From the NCBI RefSeq assembly GCF_033473495.1, contig NC_088935.1, positions 186,001 to 250,000 of the forward strand: a DNA stretch of 64,000 bases, read 5' to 3'. Positions 42,837 through 53,031 of the stretch are shown one piece after another. A model generated the notes under the pieces. That model made no database searches. It worked only from the letters and a program-made list of their open reading frames with translations, and was not told the DNA's origin. Source of the stretch: Cercospora beticola (Eukaryota > Ascomycota > Dothideomycetes > Mycosphaerellales > Mycosphaerellaceae). Position numbers and translations under genes: made by a program. Positions within the stretch are counted from its first letter, which is position 1; the number at the start of each line of letters is the position of its first letter.

Positions 42837-43704
42837 CTACCAGATCCCGAACCACTTCTTCTTCACGGGCTGCCTCTTGCCTTCAAAGTCGATGTAAGTG
42901 TCCTCGGCATGTTCTGGGTCAGCAGCCGAGGTTTCTTCCGTTCCAGGTGCTGCGATGATTGCATGGTCGGATGAAGCTTGATCAGTCGGTTGCCCATTGC
43001 TGTCGTGCAGAGCAGGTCCCATGCTTTCGTCCTCCTCTTTTGCGCTCCAACCTCCAAAAAGCCCTCCTTCTGCCTGATCCAACCCGTGCGCCTTTCGATA
43101 TTCGGAACGCTTCCTCACATCATCTACCTTTTGTTTTCTCTTTTCAGCCGTCTGGGCGGAGACGTAAGCAACATGTAAGTCGTATGCCTCGATCCAACGG
43201 CCAATGTACGCGATGGGATGGGAGAAGAACATGCTTCGCGGAGGCAGCATATCGCGGTAAGGAGTGTTGTGCAAGAAATCTGTGATCCAAATGCCCAAGA
43301 CCAGTGAGATCAAGATACTCTGAAAGACATTAGTCATGCAGGAGGAGCGTCCGGCGGCGTGCGCATACCAACGAGATCCATAAGTGGATAGTACGGTTCG
43401 TGAGGAACCAGTGCAGGAAGGTGCCCTCAGGCGGCATCATGTGTGGGTAGCGCCTCGTCTTCTGGGCCTGAGTGAGGTCGGGGCCATACGTGTATCTGGT
43501 CTTGCTCTTCAGGCGAGACGGATGTGAGGGCGGACGAAACTTGTCGGGCTTCTCCAGCACTCGCGGCTTCGGCGGCGTAGGTTTTTCGCTGGACGCATAT
43601 CGTACTGGCGGCAGCGTCCGCAGTCGCTGCAATTGTCGCGCATGCATCGAGAAGCCGGCGCGAGGCACGGCGAGGCGTAACGATGCCATGGCTGACGACT
43701 GCAT
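42837..43704 (-). CDS. Predicted mitochondrial membrane protein, unknown function
   Basis: Exons 43369-43704 and 42837-43319 join across a 49-bp intron (GTATGC...TTTCAG) to 272 aa. The N-terminus MQSSAMASLRLAVPRAGFSM with many Arg residues, followed by RYASSEK, is a typical mitochondrial presequence. The intron splits a single hydrophobic helix (IHLWISL-SILISLVLGIWIT). After it come FLHNTPYRDMLPPRS, a charged coiled region (EKRKQKVDDVRKRSEYRKAHG) and an acidic tail ending KKKWFGIW. One membrane pass with the bulk on one side is predicted. Function is unknown. Its 5' end faces beta-tubulin across 343 bp. A longer start at 43824 is possible but would bury the presequence. Confidence 0.72.
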
Positions 43705-44047
43705 AGCGGCACGTGGAGTGAGACGTGCCTGCAGTTTGTGTTTTCTGCGAAGTGAATGGGACCGGCGCAGCTCCAGCGGGAAGCGAAAGTCGTGGTCTGT
43801 TCCTGCCTCAGGGACGCCGCGCACCGGTTGCTGATTGGCTCTTGCCGCGCAGCTCTAAAATCCTGGCCCACCACTGGTGGTAAACACCCACCGCCGCCGC
43901 CTGCTTCCTCCTCATCCACTGCAACTGCAACAACAGGCAGCCGCGTACACGCCCCGCAACCCACGACGACTTCGAGTCAACCCTCCAGCTCCCACCTATA
44001 CCGTTACCCAAACCAACACCCCCCACAACACCGCCAAAATTCCCGGC
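43705..44047. promoter_or_regulatory. Divergent promoter of mitochondrial protein and beta-tubulin
   Basis: 343 bp between two start codons, with long CA/CT-rich runs on the tubulin side (43860-44040), usual for strongly expressed fungal genes. No specific operator was recognised. Confidence 0.5.
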
Positions 44048-45658
44048 ATGCGTGAAATCGTGAGTCCTCACCGCCCCTGATGCCCACCACCGCGTGGGGC
44101 ACGCGTTTATCGCGACAACAAATGGCGGCGGCAGTGTGCTAACAGAGTCTCGACGACAGGTTCATCTCCAAACCGGCCAGTGTGTACGTAAACGCGCTGT
44201 ATCGACACGACTCGGGCAGGAATTGACATCGCCAAGGGCAATCAAATAGGTGCTGCATTCTGGCAGACCATCTCCGGCGAACATGGCCTCGACGGCTCTG
44301 GCGTGTATGTGCAGAATATCGCAATGGATAAGTGGAGCAGCGACTGACGTCGTGCAGGTACAATGGCACGTCTGACCTCCAGCTCGAGCGCATGAACGTC
44401 TACTTCAACGAGGTACGCCCGCATTGAGCAGAGCACCAAACTGCTCGAACTCGAGCTGACGCGAACTCCACAGGCTTCCGGTAACAAGTATGTCCCACGT
44501 GCCGTCCTCGTCGATTTGGAGCCTGGCACCATGGATGCCGTCCGCGCTGGTCCTTTCGGCCAGCTTTTCCGCCCAGACAACTTCGTCTTCGGCCAGTCCG
44601 GCGCCGGAAACAACTGGGCCAAGGGTCACTATACTGAAGGTGCCGAGCTCGTCGACCAGGTTCTCGATGTCGTCCGCCGCGAGGCCGAGGGCTGCGACTG
44701 CCTCCAAGGTTTCCAGATCACCCACTCCCTCGGTGGTGGTACTGGTGCCGGTATGGGTACCCTTCTCATCAGCAAGATCCGTGAGGAGTTCCCAGACCGC
44801 ATGATGGCCACATTCTCCGTCATGCCATCTCCAAAGGTGTCCGACACCGTCGTTGAGCCATACAACGCCACTCTGTCCGTTCACCAGCTCGTCGAGAACT
44901 CCGACGCGACCTTCTGTATCGACAACGAGGCGCTGTACGACATTTGCATGCGCACTCTGAAGCTCAACAACCCATCTTACGGCGACTTGAACCACCTCGT
45001 CTCCGCCGTCATGTCCGGTGTGACAACCTGTCTGCGTTTCCCAGGTCAGCTCAACAGCGATCTGCGCAAGCTTGCCGTGAACATGGTGCCGTTCCCACGT
45101 CTCCACTTCTTCATGGTTGGTTTCGCACCACTCACTAGCCGTGGCGCACACTCCTTCCGTGCTGTCACCGTTCCAGAGCTCACCCAGCAAATCTTCGACC
45201 CCAAGAACATGATGGCCGCCAGCGACTTCCGCAACGGCCGTTACCTCACTTGCTCGGCTATCTACCGTGGCAAGGTCTCCATGAAGGAAGTTGAGGACCA
45301 GATCCGCAACGTGCAGAACAAGAACACTGCCTACTTCGTCGAGTGGATTCCAAACAACGTCCAGACCGCACTGTGCTCTATCCCACCACGCGGCCTCAAG
45401 ATGTCTTCTACCTTCGTTGGAAACAGCACTTCGATCCAGGAGCTCTTCAAGCGTGTCGGTGACCAGTTCACTGCCATGTTCAGGCGCAAGGCCTTCTTGC
45501 ACTGGTACACTGGCGAGGGTATGGACGAGATGGAGTTCACTGAGGCTGAGTCCAACATGAACGACTTGGTGTCCGAGTACCAGCAGTACCAGGAGGCCTC
45601 TGTCTCCGAGGGAGAGGAGGAGTACGACGAGGAGGCGCCACTTGAAGGCGAGGAGTAG
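44048..45658 (+). CDS. tub2: Beta-tubulin, carrying the E198A benzimidazole-resistance allele
   Basis: Five exons, 44048-44059, 44160-44183, 44237-44304, 44358-44412 and 44474-45658, give 447 aa, the standard length. The tiny exon 1 codes MREI, the autoregulation tetrapeptide. Key features: Cys12, the GTP loop GGGTGAGMG (140-148), and an acidic tail ending [14 protein letters not shown]. Residue 198 is Ala (codon GCG at 44906-44908, in [10 protein letters not shown]), where sensitive fungi have Glu (GAG). Residues 167 and 200 are both wild-type Phe. E198A is a classical target-site change giving strong carbendazim/benomyl resistance. Codon use is strongly biased to C-ending codons, as expected for high expression. 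Confidence 0.98.
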
Positions 45659-46222
45659 GATGGCTCGCCCCCACCGGCAGCAAGGCCGCACAATGGGGCT
45701 GCACCAGCCACTCTCTCACCGAGGCAGGGCAGCAGAACTCTTTTCCCTGTTGACCCAAATTAGTCACAGATACAAGCTTGTTGGCGACAGAGGTTGACCC
45801 GTCAGGTGTTGTGTTTGCAATCGAATACTTTTTGCTCAAAAATATCCCAGCGTGTAGCGAGAATTGGAAGTAAATGTGTTATTCAGACCTTTCGGAAACA
45901 AAGTCACTACTGTCAACTTCGTGTTTGTGCAGGGCTGTCAGGTTGCTCTCTGCGACACGTCTCGCCTGCCATAGGCCTCCGTTTGCACCTCGAGACGTGA
46001 CGTGATAGCACGACAAACGCAAAGGAGGTGTGTAAGATGTTCATATATGCTCAGTCCTATACACATTACTCTCTCGTCTCATCTTGGTCACGTCCAGCAC
46101 ATTTCAGCAAGCTACAAAATAAGACATCCTCCATGCGTTCCACACGAGTATCAGGCGTTCCGTTGATATCCGGTGGGATGAGTAGGTGGCGGTGAAATCA
46201 TGCCAATGCGACGAAACCCTCC
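45659..46222. other. Convergent 3' region of beta-tubulin and Rvs167
   Basis: 560 bp between two convergent stop codons, presumably both 3' UTRs. No gene or repeat recognised. Confidence 0.5.
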
Positions 46223-47633
46223 CTATGAGTTGAGTTGAACATAATTTCCTATACAGGATTCGATTAGTATTTATTCAAGACAGGAGAGTAAGAGTGTGGT
46301 GTTCGGAAAGGGGAGAAGAGCTTACCTGGGAATTGTCCTTGCCTGACACCAATTTTGCCTGTCCACCATTCATTCTGATTGTCTGTTCTGCTGACGATCT
46401 CGATGACCTCGCCTGTTCGGAATGAGAGGTCGCCTTCTGCTTGCGCATCGTAATCGTATAGTGCTGTGACGGTTTCCACGGCAGGAGCAGCACTGAGACG
46501 GCCCGGCTTCGGTTTGGGCGGCGGAGGAGCGCCTTTGGCTTTGGCGGCAGAAGCCCAATTGCTGCCAGTACTGCTCGCTCGTTGCACAAGGTCTGTTGAG
46601 GATGGCTTCTCGTCGTATGCCGGAGGAGCGTGACCGCCATCGATGGTGAGACGGCGGTTTTCGGGCTCGGCTTTGCCATTTGTGATGGCTAGGCGGTTTC
46701 CGTATTTGAGAGCAGCAGGTTTTCGCAGGCCACCGGTGGTCTTGAACTTGACCATTGACAGTGCCTCCACTTGCTGCTGGATGTCACCTCGCTTCTCCTC
46801 AAACGACTCTTCGATGCCCTTGGTCAAATCGAAGTAGCCAATGTCGATACTCTGCATTTTCTCGTGTAACGTGTAGAAGACGTTAAGCTGCATGTAGTAG
46901 AAGCTCTGGAAAAGTGGCAAGATGAATTCCTTTTCCAGCCGGAAGAGTTGTGGCAGCTCCTCCTTGATGAGGTTGTTGAAAAACTCATATTCCTGGGTGG
47001 CCATTTCCACGTTGTTCTCGGCCTTGTATAGCGCCTTTTCATCTTTGAGCGATTTGTCCTTTTTATCTTGCAGCGCCTTGAGGGTCGCATTGTGCCGATC
47101 GTGATCAATCTGCTTGTGGTCGCGCTTCACACATGCTTTTCGCACCACTTTGATAATCTCCATGAGCTCATCTGCTGGCTTGACGATCCGCGTCTCGATC
47201 ATCTCCAACTCCGGCGCAAGACTAGCCTTCAGCTCTTGCACGATCTGTTCGTACTCTTCGCAAGCGCGAATGCCCTCCGGGTTGCCGTCAATCACGTACG
47301 AGTCTGGATCACTCGCTCGGCCCGATATGGGTTGGTAGATCTCGGCACAGGCTTTGGAGAACTCGATCTGGTGGTCCAACATGCCGTTGATTGCATCGAA
47401 GTACTTCTTCGACTCATCGTGCAGCTTCTTCGTTTCGCGTTCTAGATCAGCAAAGCGGCGCTCGGCGTCGATGTAGATGGCGTCTTTGGTGATTTCACCC
47501 ATATTGAATTTCTGCTTCACCATTTGGGGCGCCTGTCGAAGCTGTCAGCCGGGCCATGGTCTGTCGTGGAAGCTGTGAATAGGCAGTGAGATTGTACCCG
47601 AACGGCGCCCTTGGTAAAGCCTTTCCAACTCAT
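46223..47633 (-). CDS. RVS167: Rvs167-type BAR and SH3 endocytic protein
   Basis: Three exons, 47598-47633, 46326-47532 and 46223-46248, give 422 aa. Exon 1 codes MSWKGFTKGAVR, the usual amphipathic start of the N-BAR domain. The last 26-nt exon, after a 77-bp intron (GTAAGC...TATAG), supplies NYVQLNS and completes the SH3 domain at FPGNYV; without it the SH3 would be truncated. The BAR domain spans about 15-255, a Pro-rich linker (GAPPPPKPKPGRL) follows, and SH3 spans about 362-420 with ALYDYDAQAEGDLSF and EWWTGK. It bends membranes and drives vesicle scission at actin patches, with partners such as verprolin/WASP. Confidence 0.94.
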
Positions 47634-48170
47634 GGCGGCGGTGTTGCGCGGTTGACAAGCAGTATGCGGTGTGTGTGGTCCCAAGCTGCCAATTGCAGGT
47701 GGAAGGGCAAGGAGGGCGTGGCCGAGGTGGCCGTGGAGGAGGACGGAGAGTTGGATGCGCGCGATGATGAGGCTTAGCGGGAGCAATGGCCAAGAACGGC
47801 GACGAAGATTCGTTTATGGGCGCGATCGGCGTGTTTGCCTGTCACACTCGCGGCGCAGCATGGACAGGTTGCTGCGAGACACAAGCCCAAGGACCAATTC
47901 CACCAGCATCCGCAGTGCGACCCGCGCTCCAGATCGCTCGCAGCAGCATCTGTCGGTCGTCTCTTGCATCTGCGTGCGTAGGCGGGCTTGGGAGACATGA
48001 CGCAACGGCAGCCACACCCATTCTCGCCACGCCACGCCGCGCCTCGTGCCGGCCGGTCGGAGAGTCGGCATGTTTAGTCAGCCCATCTTTTGTCGTCGTC
48101 GACTTTGGCGAAGCTCCATTCCATTGCGCATCGAAGACTCGCCATCGCCATCAACGCACCACCCCCGGCC
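47634..48170. promoter_or_regulatory. Divergent promoter of RVS167 and NFS1
   Basis: 537 bp between two start codons. An open frame in phase with NFS1 extends to 48090, but the ATG at 48171 precedes the presequence and is preferred. No specific operator recognised. Confidence 0.45.
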
Positions 48171-49884
48171 ATGTCGAACATCGCCCCCACCGCCGCCCGC
48201 CAGGCCCTCCGCCAATGCGCGCGCCGGGCTTCGACGTCGACGCAGGCGTCCTTCGTGCCCCGCGCATGCATCGCTGCGAGGTCGCGCAGAAACTATGTCT
48301 CCGAGTCCAAACCGCATAACGCCACCGTCAATATCGAGAACACCATTCGACAGGACCAGCGTGCCTTTCTCGCCGAAACGGGCATCAAGCCCAAGGATGC
48401 TACCATGCCCGATACCAATATCTCCGCCGACGCCGCCATGAGCCCAGTTGCTGGAATAATGAAAACCGCCTCTGTCATGGACACTGGAACGCGGCCCATA
48501 TACCTTGATGCACAGGCGACAACACCCACCGATCCGCGAGTGCTCGATGCCATGCTTCCTTTCTACACAGGCCTGTATGGCAACCCCCACTCACGAACCC
48601 ATGCCTACGGTTGGGAAACGGACAAGGCAGTTGAAGATGCTCGCCAGCACATTGCCGACCTGATTGGAGCCGATGCGAAGGAGATTATTTTCACCAGTGG
48701 TGCCACCGAAAGTAACAACATGAGCGTCAAGGGCGTGGCACGCTTCTTCAAGAAGGGTGGCAAGAAGAATCACATCATTACTGCACGAACAGAGCACAAA
48801 TGTGTCTTGGACAGCTGTCGGCATTTGCAAGACGAAGGCTTTGAAGTGACATACTTGCCAGTGCAGTCGAACGGCTTGATCAGTATGGAAGAGCTTGAAA
48901 AGGCCATGCGGCCTGAGACATGTCTGGTATCGATTATGACCGTCAACAACGAAATCGGCGTGGTGCAGCCTGTGGAGGAAATTGGCAAGCTGTGCAGGAG
49001 TAAGAAGATTTACTTCCACACCGATGCAGCGCAAGCTGTGGGCAAGATCCCCATTGATGTCAACAAAATGAACGTTGATCTCATGTCCATATCTGGACAC
49101 AAGATCTACGGACCGAAGGGAATTGGAGCTTGCTACGTGCGAAGACGGCCGCGAGTGAGACTTGACCCCATTATTTCAGGTGGAGGACAGGAAAGAGGTC
49201 TACGCTCTGGAACGTTGGCGCCGCCTCTCATCATCGGGATGGGCGAAGCAGCAAGAATATGCAAGGAAGAAATGGAGGTAAGCATTCAATCCCTCGTACC
49301 CGCTTCATTCAACATGATTATATGCTTCATACATGCATGGCTTTCTGAGCGCACTTTGACCGGTGCACTTTATGCTGTAACACAGCAGGGGTTATGATTC
49401 GACAATGACACATTAGACTTTTACCGCATTGACATGCGAACAAAAGCTGACAATCTGGCAGTATGACCACAAGCGGATCAGCGAGCTCTCCCACCGACTC
49501 TCGTCAGGGCTCTTGGCTATGGAGCACACTTCTTTCAATGGTGACCCCTCACGCCGATACCCTGGCTGCGTCAACATCTCTTTTGCGTATGTGGAAGGCG
49601 AGTCATTGCTCATGGCCCTGAAGGATATCGCACTCAGCTCTGGATCCGCATGCACATCAGCCTCGCTTGAGCCATCGTATGTGCTCAGAGCACTCGGAAA
49701 CTCTGATGAGTCGGCTCACAGCTCGATTCGTTTCGGTATTGGACGTTTCACTACCGACGCTGAGATCGATTACGTGCTCAACGCCGTCAAGGAACGAGTG
49801 ACATTCTTGCGCGAGCTGAGCCCGCTATGGGAGTTGGTGCAAGAAGGCGTGGATCTCAACACCATTGAATGGTCGCAGCATTAA
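48171..49884 (+). CDS. NFS1: Mitochondrial cysteine desulfurase
   Basis: Two exons, 48171-49277 and 49462-49884, with an intron of 184 bp (GTAAGC...TGGCAG), unusually long for this window, give 509 aa. The N-terminus has an Arg/Ser-rich presequence ([16 protein letters not shown]). The PLP enzyme core shows [19 protein letters not shown], the PLP-binding TSGATESNN, the [10 protein letters not shown] segment, the Schiff-base lysine in [10 protein letters not shown], and the persulfide cysteine in [17 protein letters not shown]. The ending [20 protein letters not shown] is conserved. It supplies sulfur from cysteine for Fe-S cluster assembly and tRNA thiolation in the mitochondrial matrix. The product also indirectly serves the Fe-S enzyme xanthine dehydrogenase at the start of this window. 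Confidence 0.96.
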
Positions 49885-50231
49885 GCGTCTTGAGAAGAAT
49901 GAAGGAAGATCTACTTGTACGTGGATGGAAGCATCGTTTGCAGAGCGGGCGCAACGGGACGAAACCATTATGAAAGCAGAATACCTGGAGAACGATGGTA
50001 AGGGCATTACTGTGTTAGGAAATGTATATTTTGTATTATTCTGCCCCCAACTCTGGCAAAAGCACTCATCGATTGTGTTCGTGCACATAATCAGCGCACT
50101 GACGAAACAGGTCGAGATGAATAGGTGCGAAAAAGCAAAAGGCCGACTACGCAGCGCCGAATTCATTGTACGAACATACCAATACTGCACGGCAAGAGCA
50201 TTGAGGGAGACATATCGAGCGCAAAAAGAGA
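49885..50231. other. NFS1 3' flank
   Basis: About 350 bp between the NFS1 stop and the first tRNA-like gene. It ends in the A-run (T-run on the minus strand, 50223-50227) that would terminate Pol III transcription of that gene. Confidence 0.45.
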
Positions 50232-50375
50232 AGACCTCGCTAAGAATTGAACTTAGGACTTTGTGGGCACCGACCGCCGTAACGTCGCGCGAAGTCATTG
50301 TTTGCAAACAATGCTCCGACGTTACCGCGGTCTGGTGATTGTGGCCACACGCTCTAACCACTGAGCTACGAGGTC
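50232..50375 (-). tRNA. tRNA-like Pol III gene with ~71-nt hairpin intron, anticodon unclear
   Basis: A cloverleaf can be drawn on the minus strand. The acceptor GACCTCG pairs with CGAGGTC. The D arm GCTC-AGTGGTTA-GAGC fits the A box. The anticodon stem is TGTGG/CCACA, the variable loop has 5 nt, and the T arm CTAAG-TTCAATT-CTTAG fits the B box. The anticodon loop and intron fill 50267-50344. A T-run terminator follows at 50227-50223. The loop begins CCACAA, so position 33 is C and not the near-universal U, and no anticodon can be called with safety. It may be a real intron-bearing tRNA that I cannot resolve, or a tRNA-derived Pol III gene. Confidence 0.6.
50272..50332. repeat. Long hairpin inside the tRNA-like intron
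   Basis: Outer arms 50272-50287 and 50317-50332 pair over 16 bp with one mismatch. The centre, 50296-50313, is a perfect 18-bp palindrome (CATTGTTTG and its complement). The transcript would fold into a stem of about 25-30 bp with one internal loop. Confidence 0.75.
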
Positions 50376-50657
50376 GGAGTCACAAAGTGATGTGGATGTT
50401 GTTGTCTTTAAGGTGAGGGCGACCAAAGAACAATATGAGGGTTTAGGGTTAAGTGATAGCAAATTGAAGAGGTGGAGGTGAAACAGCCGAGGACTGACTG
50501 GCGCAGTGAGAGATGAAGACTGTTCAGGCCCCTGAAAGCACTTCTAAGGATGTAAAACGTTGCCTACTCGAAAGGACCAGAGTGACGATCCACTTCGACA
50601 AAACACACGACAAGCCTCATACACACGAAGAAGCCGCAGAAAGTGTAAAAAGAATTT

Positions 50658-50886
50658 TGGTTCCGCCACGAATTGAACGTGGGCTTTCCAGACACCTTTG
50701 CAGATGCTACAGCCGGGAGCATCGAGAAAACAAAGGGGAACAACAGGGCAGACCCCGCGACCTCTTTGGGATCGTCGAAGGTAGACAATTCATCTCAATG
50801 AATCCTCTCAAGTGAGAGAATTAAAAGAGAGAGTTGACAAGACTCCCTCACTTGGGCTGGATGTGCTACCACTGCACTACGGAACC
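50658..50886 (-). tRNA. tRNA-like Pol III gene with ~158-nt intron, anticodon unclear
   Basis: Acceptor GGTTCCG pairs with CGGAACC. The D arm is GTGC-AGTGGTA-GCAC, the anticodon stem TCCAG/CTGGA, the variable loop 4 nt and the T arm CCACG-TTCAATT-CGTGG. A T-run terminator lies at 50651-50647. The loop plus intron is 50692-50856. The loop starts CCCAAG, again without U33; if read at positions 34-36 the anticodon would be CAA, but the body is class I and does not look like tRNA-Leu. It is a paralogue of the gene at 51212-51357, and the intron ends are also similar between the two. Confidence 0.55.
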
Positions 50887-51211
50887 ATTGTGGAGGTAAT
50901 TCTTTGATGCTAATATAACAGTGCAATAACTATTCCTCCACGATTAAGGTCGCAGTGAAGACATTGAATGGAGCAAGAGCGAGAGATGAAGGGCAATGGC
51001 GAGTAAGGCAGATAATGTGCAGCATAAGATATGCATTTGCCCCTTGGCTTTACAGCCTGGAGTGACATTATTGACCGGCGCCGTGAGAAGTGCGATAAGG
51101 AATGGCAAAACAGAACGATATGGGGCTTCGATAAAAAAAAATTACACGTCCTGAGCGGAAAGAAACGCAACAGGCTGCCACAGCAAGTCCAAATGCACAA
51201 AACAGAAGTCT
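50887..51211. other. Spacer between tRNA-like genes
   Basis: 325 bp with no gene recognised. It ends in a TTTT (minus strand, 51202-51199) that would terminate the next tRNA-like gene. Confidence 0.45.
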
Positions 51212-51357
51212 TGGTCCCGCCACGAATTGAACGCGGGTCTTCCAGACACCTTTGCAGGCGGTACAGCCGGATCACACGAACGCCGAGTTGTCCCGTAGGA
51301 CTCCCTGCGGCTGCGCCCTCATTTGTGCTGGACGTGCTACCACTGCACCACGGGACC
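51212..51357 (-). tRNA. tRNA-like Pol III gene with ~75-nt intron, anticodon unclear
   Basis: Acceptor GGTCCCG pairs with CGGGACC. The D arm is GTGC-AGTGGTA-GCAC, the anticodon stem TCCAG/CTGGA, and the T arm CCGCG-TTCAATT-CGTGG with one G-T pair. A TTTT terminator follows at 51202-51199. The loop plus intron is 51246-51327. The loop begins CACAAA and lacks U33. The stem changes relative to the gene at 50658-50886 (TT to CC with AA to GG in the acceptor) are compensatory, which argues for selection on the fold. Confidence 0.58.
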
Positions 51358-51969
51358 GTTTGGTGGTCTAAAGTCAATGTCAATATAAGATTGCAGGCAA
51401 TATTATTGGGCGAACACAAGGATGAGCAGCAACCTGGAGATGCGGAAGTCGTGTGAAGTGAGGAAACAACAACAAGTCGTAAGCTACGAGAAGGGAGGGA
51501 GATAGAGTCGCGCCACGCCCACATTTCTGTGGACGCAGTTGCCACTTACACCAGCATGCGTTGTCTGATGACTTGAACGATTGGCACATGCTCAAGGAAA
51601 GCTGAAAGTGCTCGACGGGACAGAGGACGACACGGAGTGAAGATTTGTCTCATGGGGCTCTTCTTCGAAGATGGAAGCTGATAGATATCAGTGGGCTTCT
51701 TTTGTCTAAGGAGGCATTCGGTTGTATCAGTAGCCCAGGGACCTCGTGCAAGGGTAGCAGTGAATATGCGTTCGATCACTAATCGACATAAGCAAGATCA
51801 AAAAGGGAATAGCAAGACAACGGCACGTTCAACAAGCATTGCCGAACCAATTTTGCAACAGTTCATTCGAAGCCGGAAAGTTGTTCCTACAATCGAGCTC
51901 GACTAGATCGTTCCCTACCCTCAAGCCTCAGCTCACCAACTCCACATCAAAGCAAAGGAGGTGTACAGC
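51358..51969. other. Intergenic stretch upstream of the tRNA-like genes
   Basis: About 610 bp up to the stop codon of the MDR oxidoreductase. No supportable gene. Confidence 0.45.
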
Positions 51970-53031
51970 TTACTCAATCTGCGTAACCAACTTCCCCTGA
52001 TTCCCCCCCTCAAACAACTTCGTCCAAGTCCTCGGAATATCCTCAAACTTCCCCTTAACAACCGTCTCTCCCCCCTCAAGATCCAATTTCCCCTCCTTCA
52101 AAGCCTGCTGAAAAACCTCAATCGCCTTCGGGAAATCCTTCATAAAATCCAACACAATAAACCCCTTAATATTCAACCGCATAATCACAACTTCAAACCA
52201 ATTCTTCAATCCCGTCGTACGTTCCTGCGCAGTATTATACTGCGAAATAGCACCACAAGCAATAATCCTTCCACCATGTCCCATACGCGTAAACATGAGA
52301 TCCAAAATCTCACCTCCAACATTATCAAAGTAAACGTTCGCGTAACCTTCGGGTGCTGGAGTAGCAGCTTTCAAATCCTCAGCAAAAGTTTTACTCTTAT
52401 AATTCAAACAAACATCCGCTCCGATTTTTTCGACCCAACGACATTTCTCATCGGTACCTGCCATTCCGATGACTTTTTTCGCTCCGATGATTTTCTTGGC
52501 GATTTGGACGGCCATGGAACCGGTGGCGCCTGCGGCGCCGGAGATGACGACGATGTCGTCTTTGGTGGTGTTGGCGACGCCTGTGAGGCCGAAGTAGGCT
52601 GTCAGACCGGTCATGCCGAGGGCGCCGAGGTAGGCGGTTTTGCTGATGTTGTTGGGGAGGTCGGGAGCGGGTTGGACAGAGCTGTCTTTGGCGATGGCGT
52701 ATTCGGACCAGTTGGTGGGAGCGAGGACTGTGTCGCCTTTTTTGAATTTGGAGGATTTGGATTCGATTACTTCGGCGAGACCGCGTGCGGACATGGGGGC
52801 TCCGAGTTTGACGGGTGGGAGGTAGAGGCGCTCTGGTGGGATGTCGGGATCGATCCAACCTCGCTGGGCAGGGTCGTTGGAGAGGTAGAGAGTCTTGACG
52901 AGGACTTCATCGTCTTGCAGGTCGGGCAGTTCGACATCTTCAACGAGCTTGAATGTCTGCTCTGGTCCCTCAAGTTGAGGGTCGTCTCTTGGCTTGTGAG
53001 CCAATTGCCATTGCTTAGTCTTTTGTCCCAT
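51970..53031 (-). CDS. MDR-family NADP-dependent oxidoreductase (leukotriene B4 dehydrogenase-like)
   Basis: Single exon, 353 aa. The N-terminal catalytic part has TLYLSNDPAQRGWI, where the DPxxRG motif is typical of zinc-free double-bond reductases of the PTGR/LTB4DH branch. The Rossmann half opens with VVISGAAGATGSMAVQIAKKIIGAKKVIG, and VYFDNVGGEILDLMF and GRIIACGAISQYN follow, as in that branch. No zinc ligands of classical alcohol dehydrogenases are evident. It should reduce activated C=C bonds of enals/enones with NADPH in the cytosol. The gene uses unusually many C-ending codons at its 3' end (51970-52200). No cluster partners are nearby. Confidence 0.9.
   Translation of the reverse strand: MGQKTKQWQLAHKPRDDPQLEGPEQTFKLVEDVELPDLQDDEVLVKTLYLSNDPAQRGWIDPDIPPERLYLPPVKLGAPMSARGLAEVIESKSSKFKKGDTVLAPTNWSEYAIAKDSSVQPAPDLPNNISKTAYLGALGMTGLTAYFGLTGVANTTKDDIVVISGAAGATGSMAVQIAKKIIGAKKVIGMAGTDEKCRWVEKIGADVCLNYKSKTFAEDLKAATPAPEGYANVYFDNVGGEILDLMFTRMGHGGRIIACGAISQYNTAQERTTGLKNWFEVVIMRLNIKGFIVLDFMKDFPKAIEVFQQALKEGKLDLEGGETVVKGKFEDIPRTWTKLFEGGNQGKLVTQIE

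Noticed and set aside
48090..48170. Earlier NFS1 start at 48090
   Set aside because: It adds a segment before the presequence. The ATG at 48171 puts the mitochondrial signal at the N-terminus.
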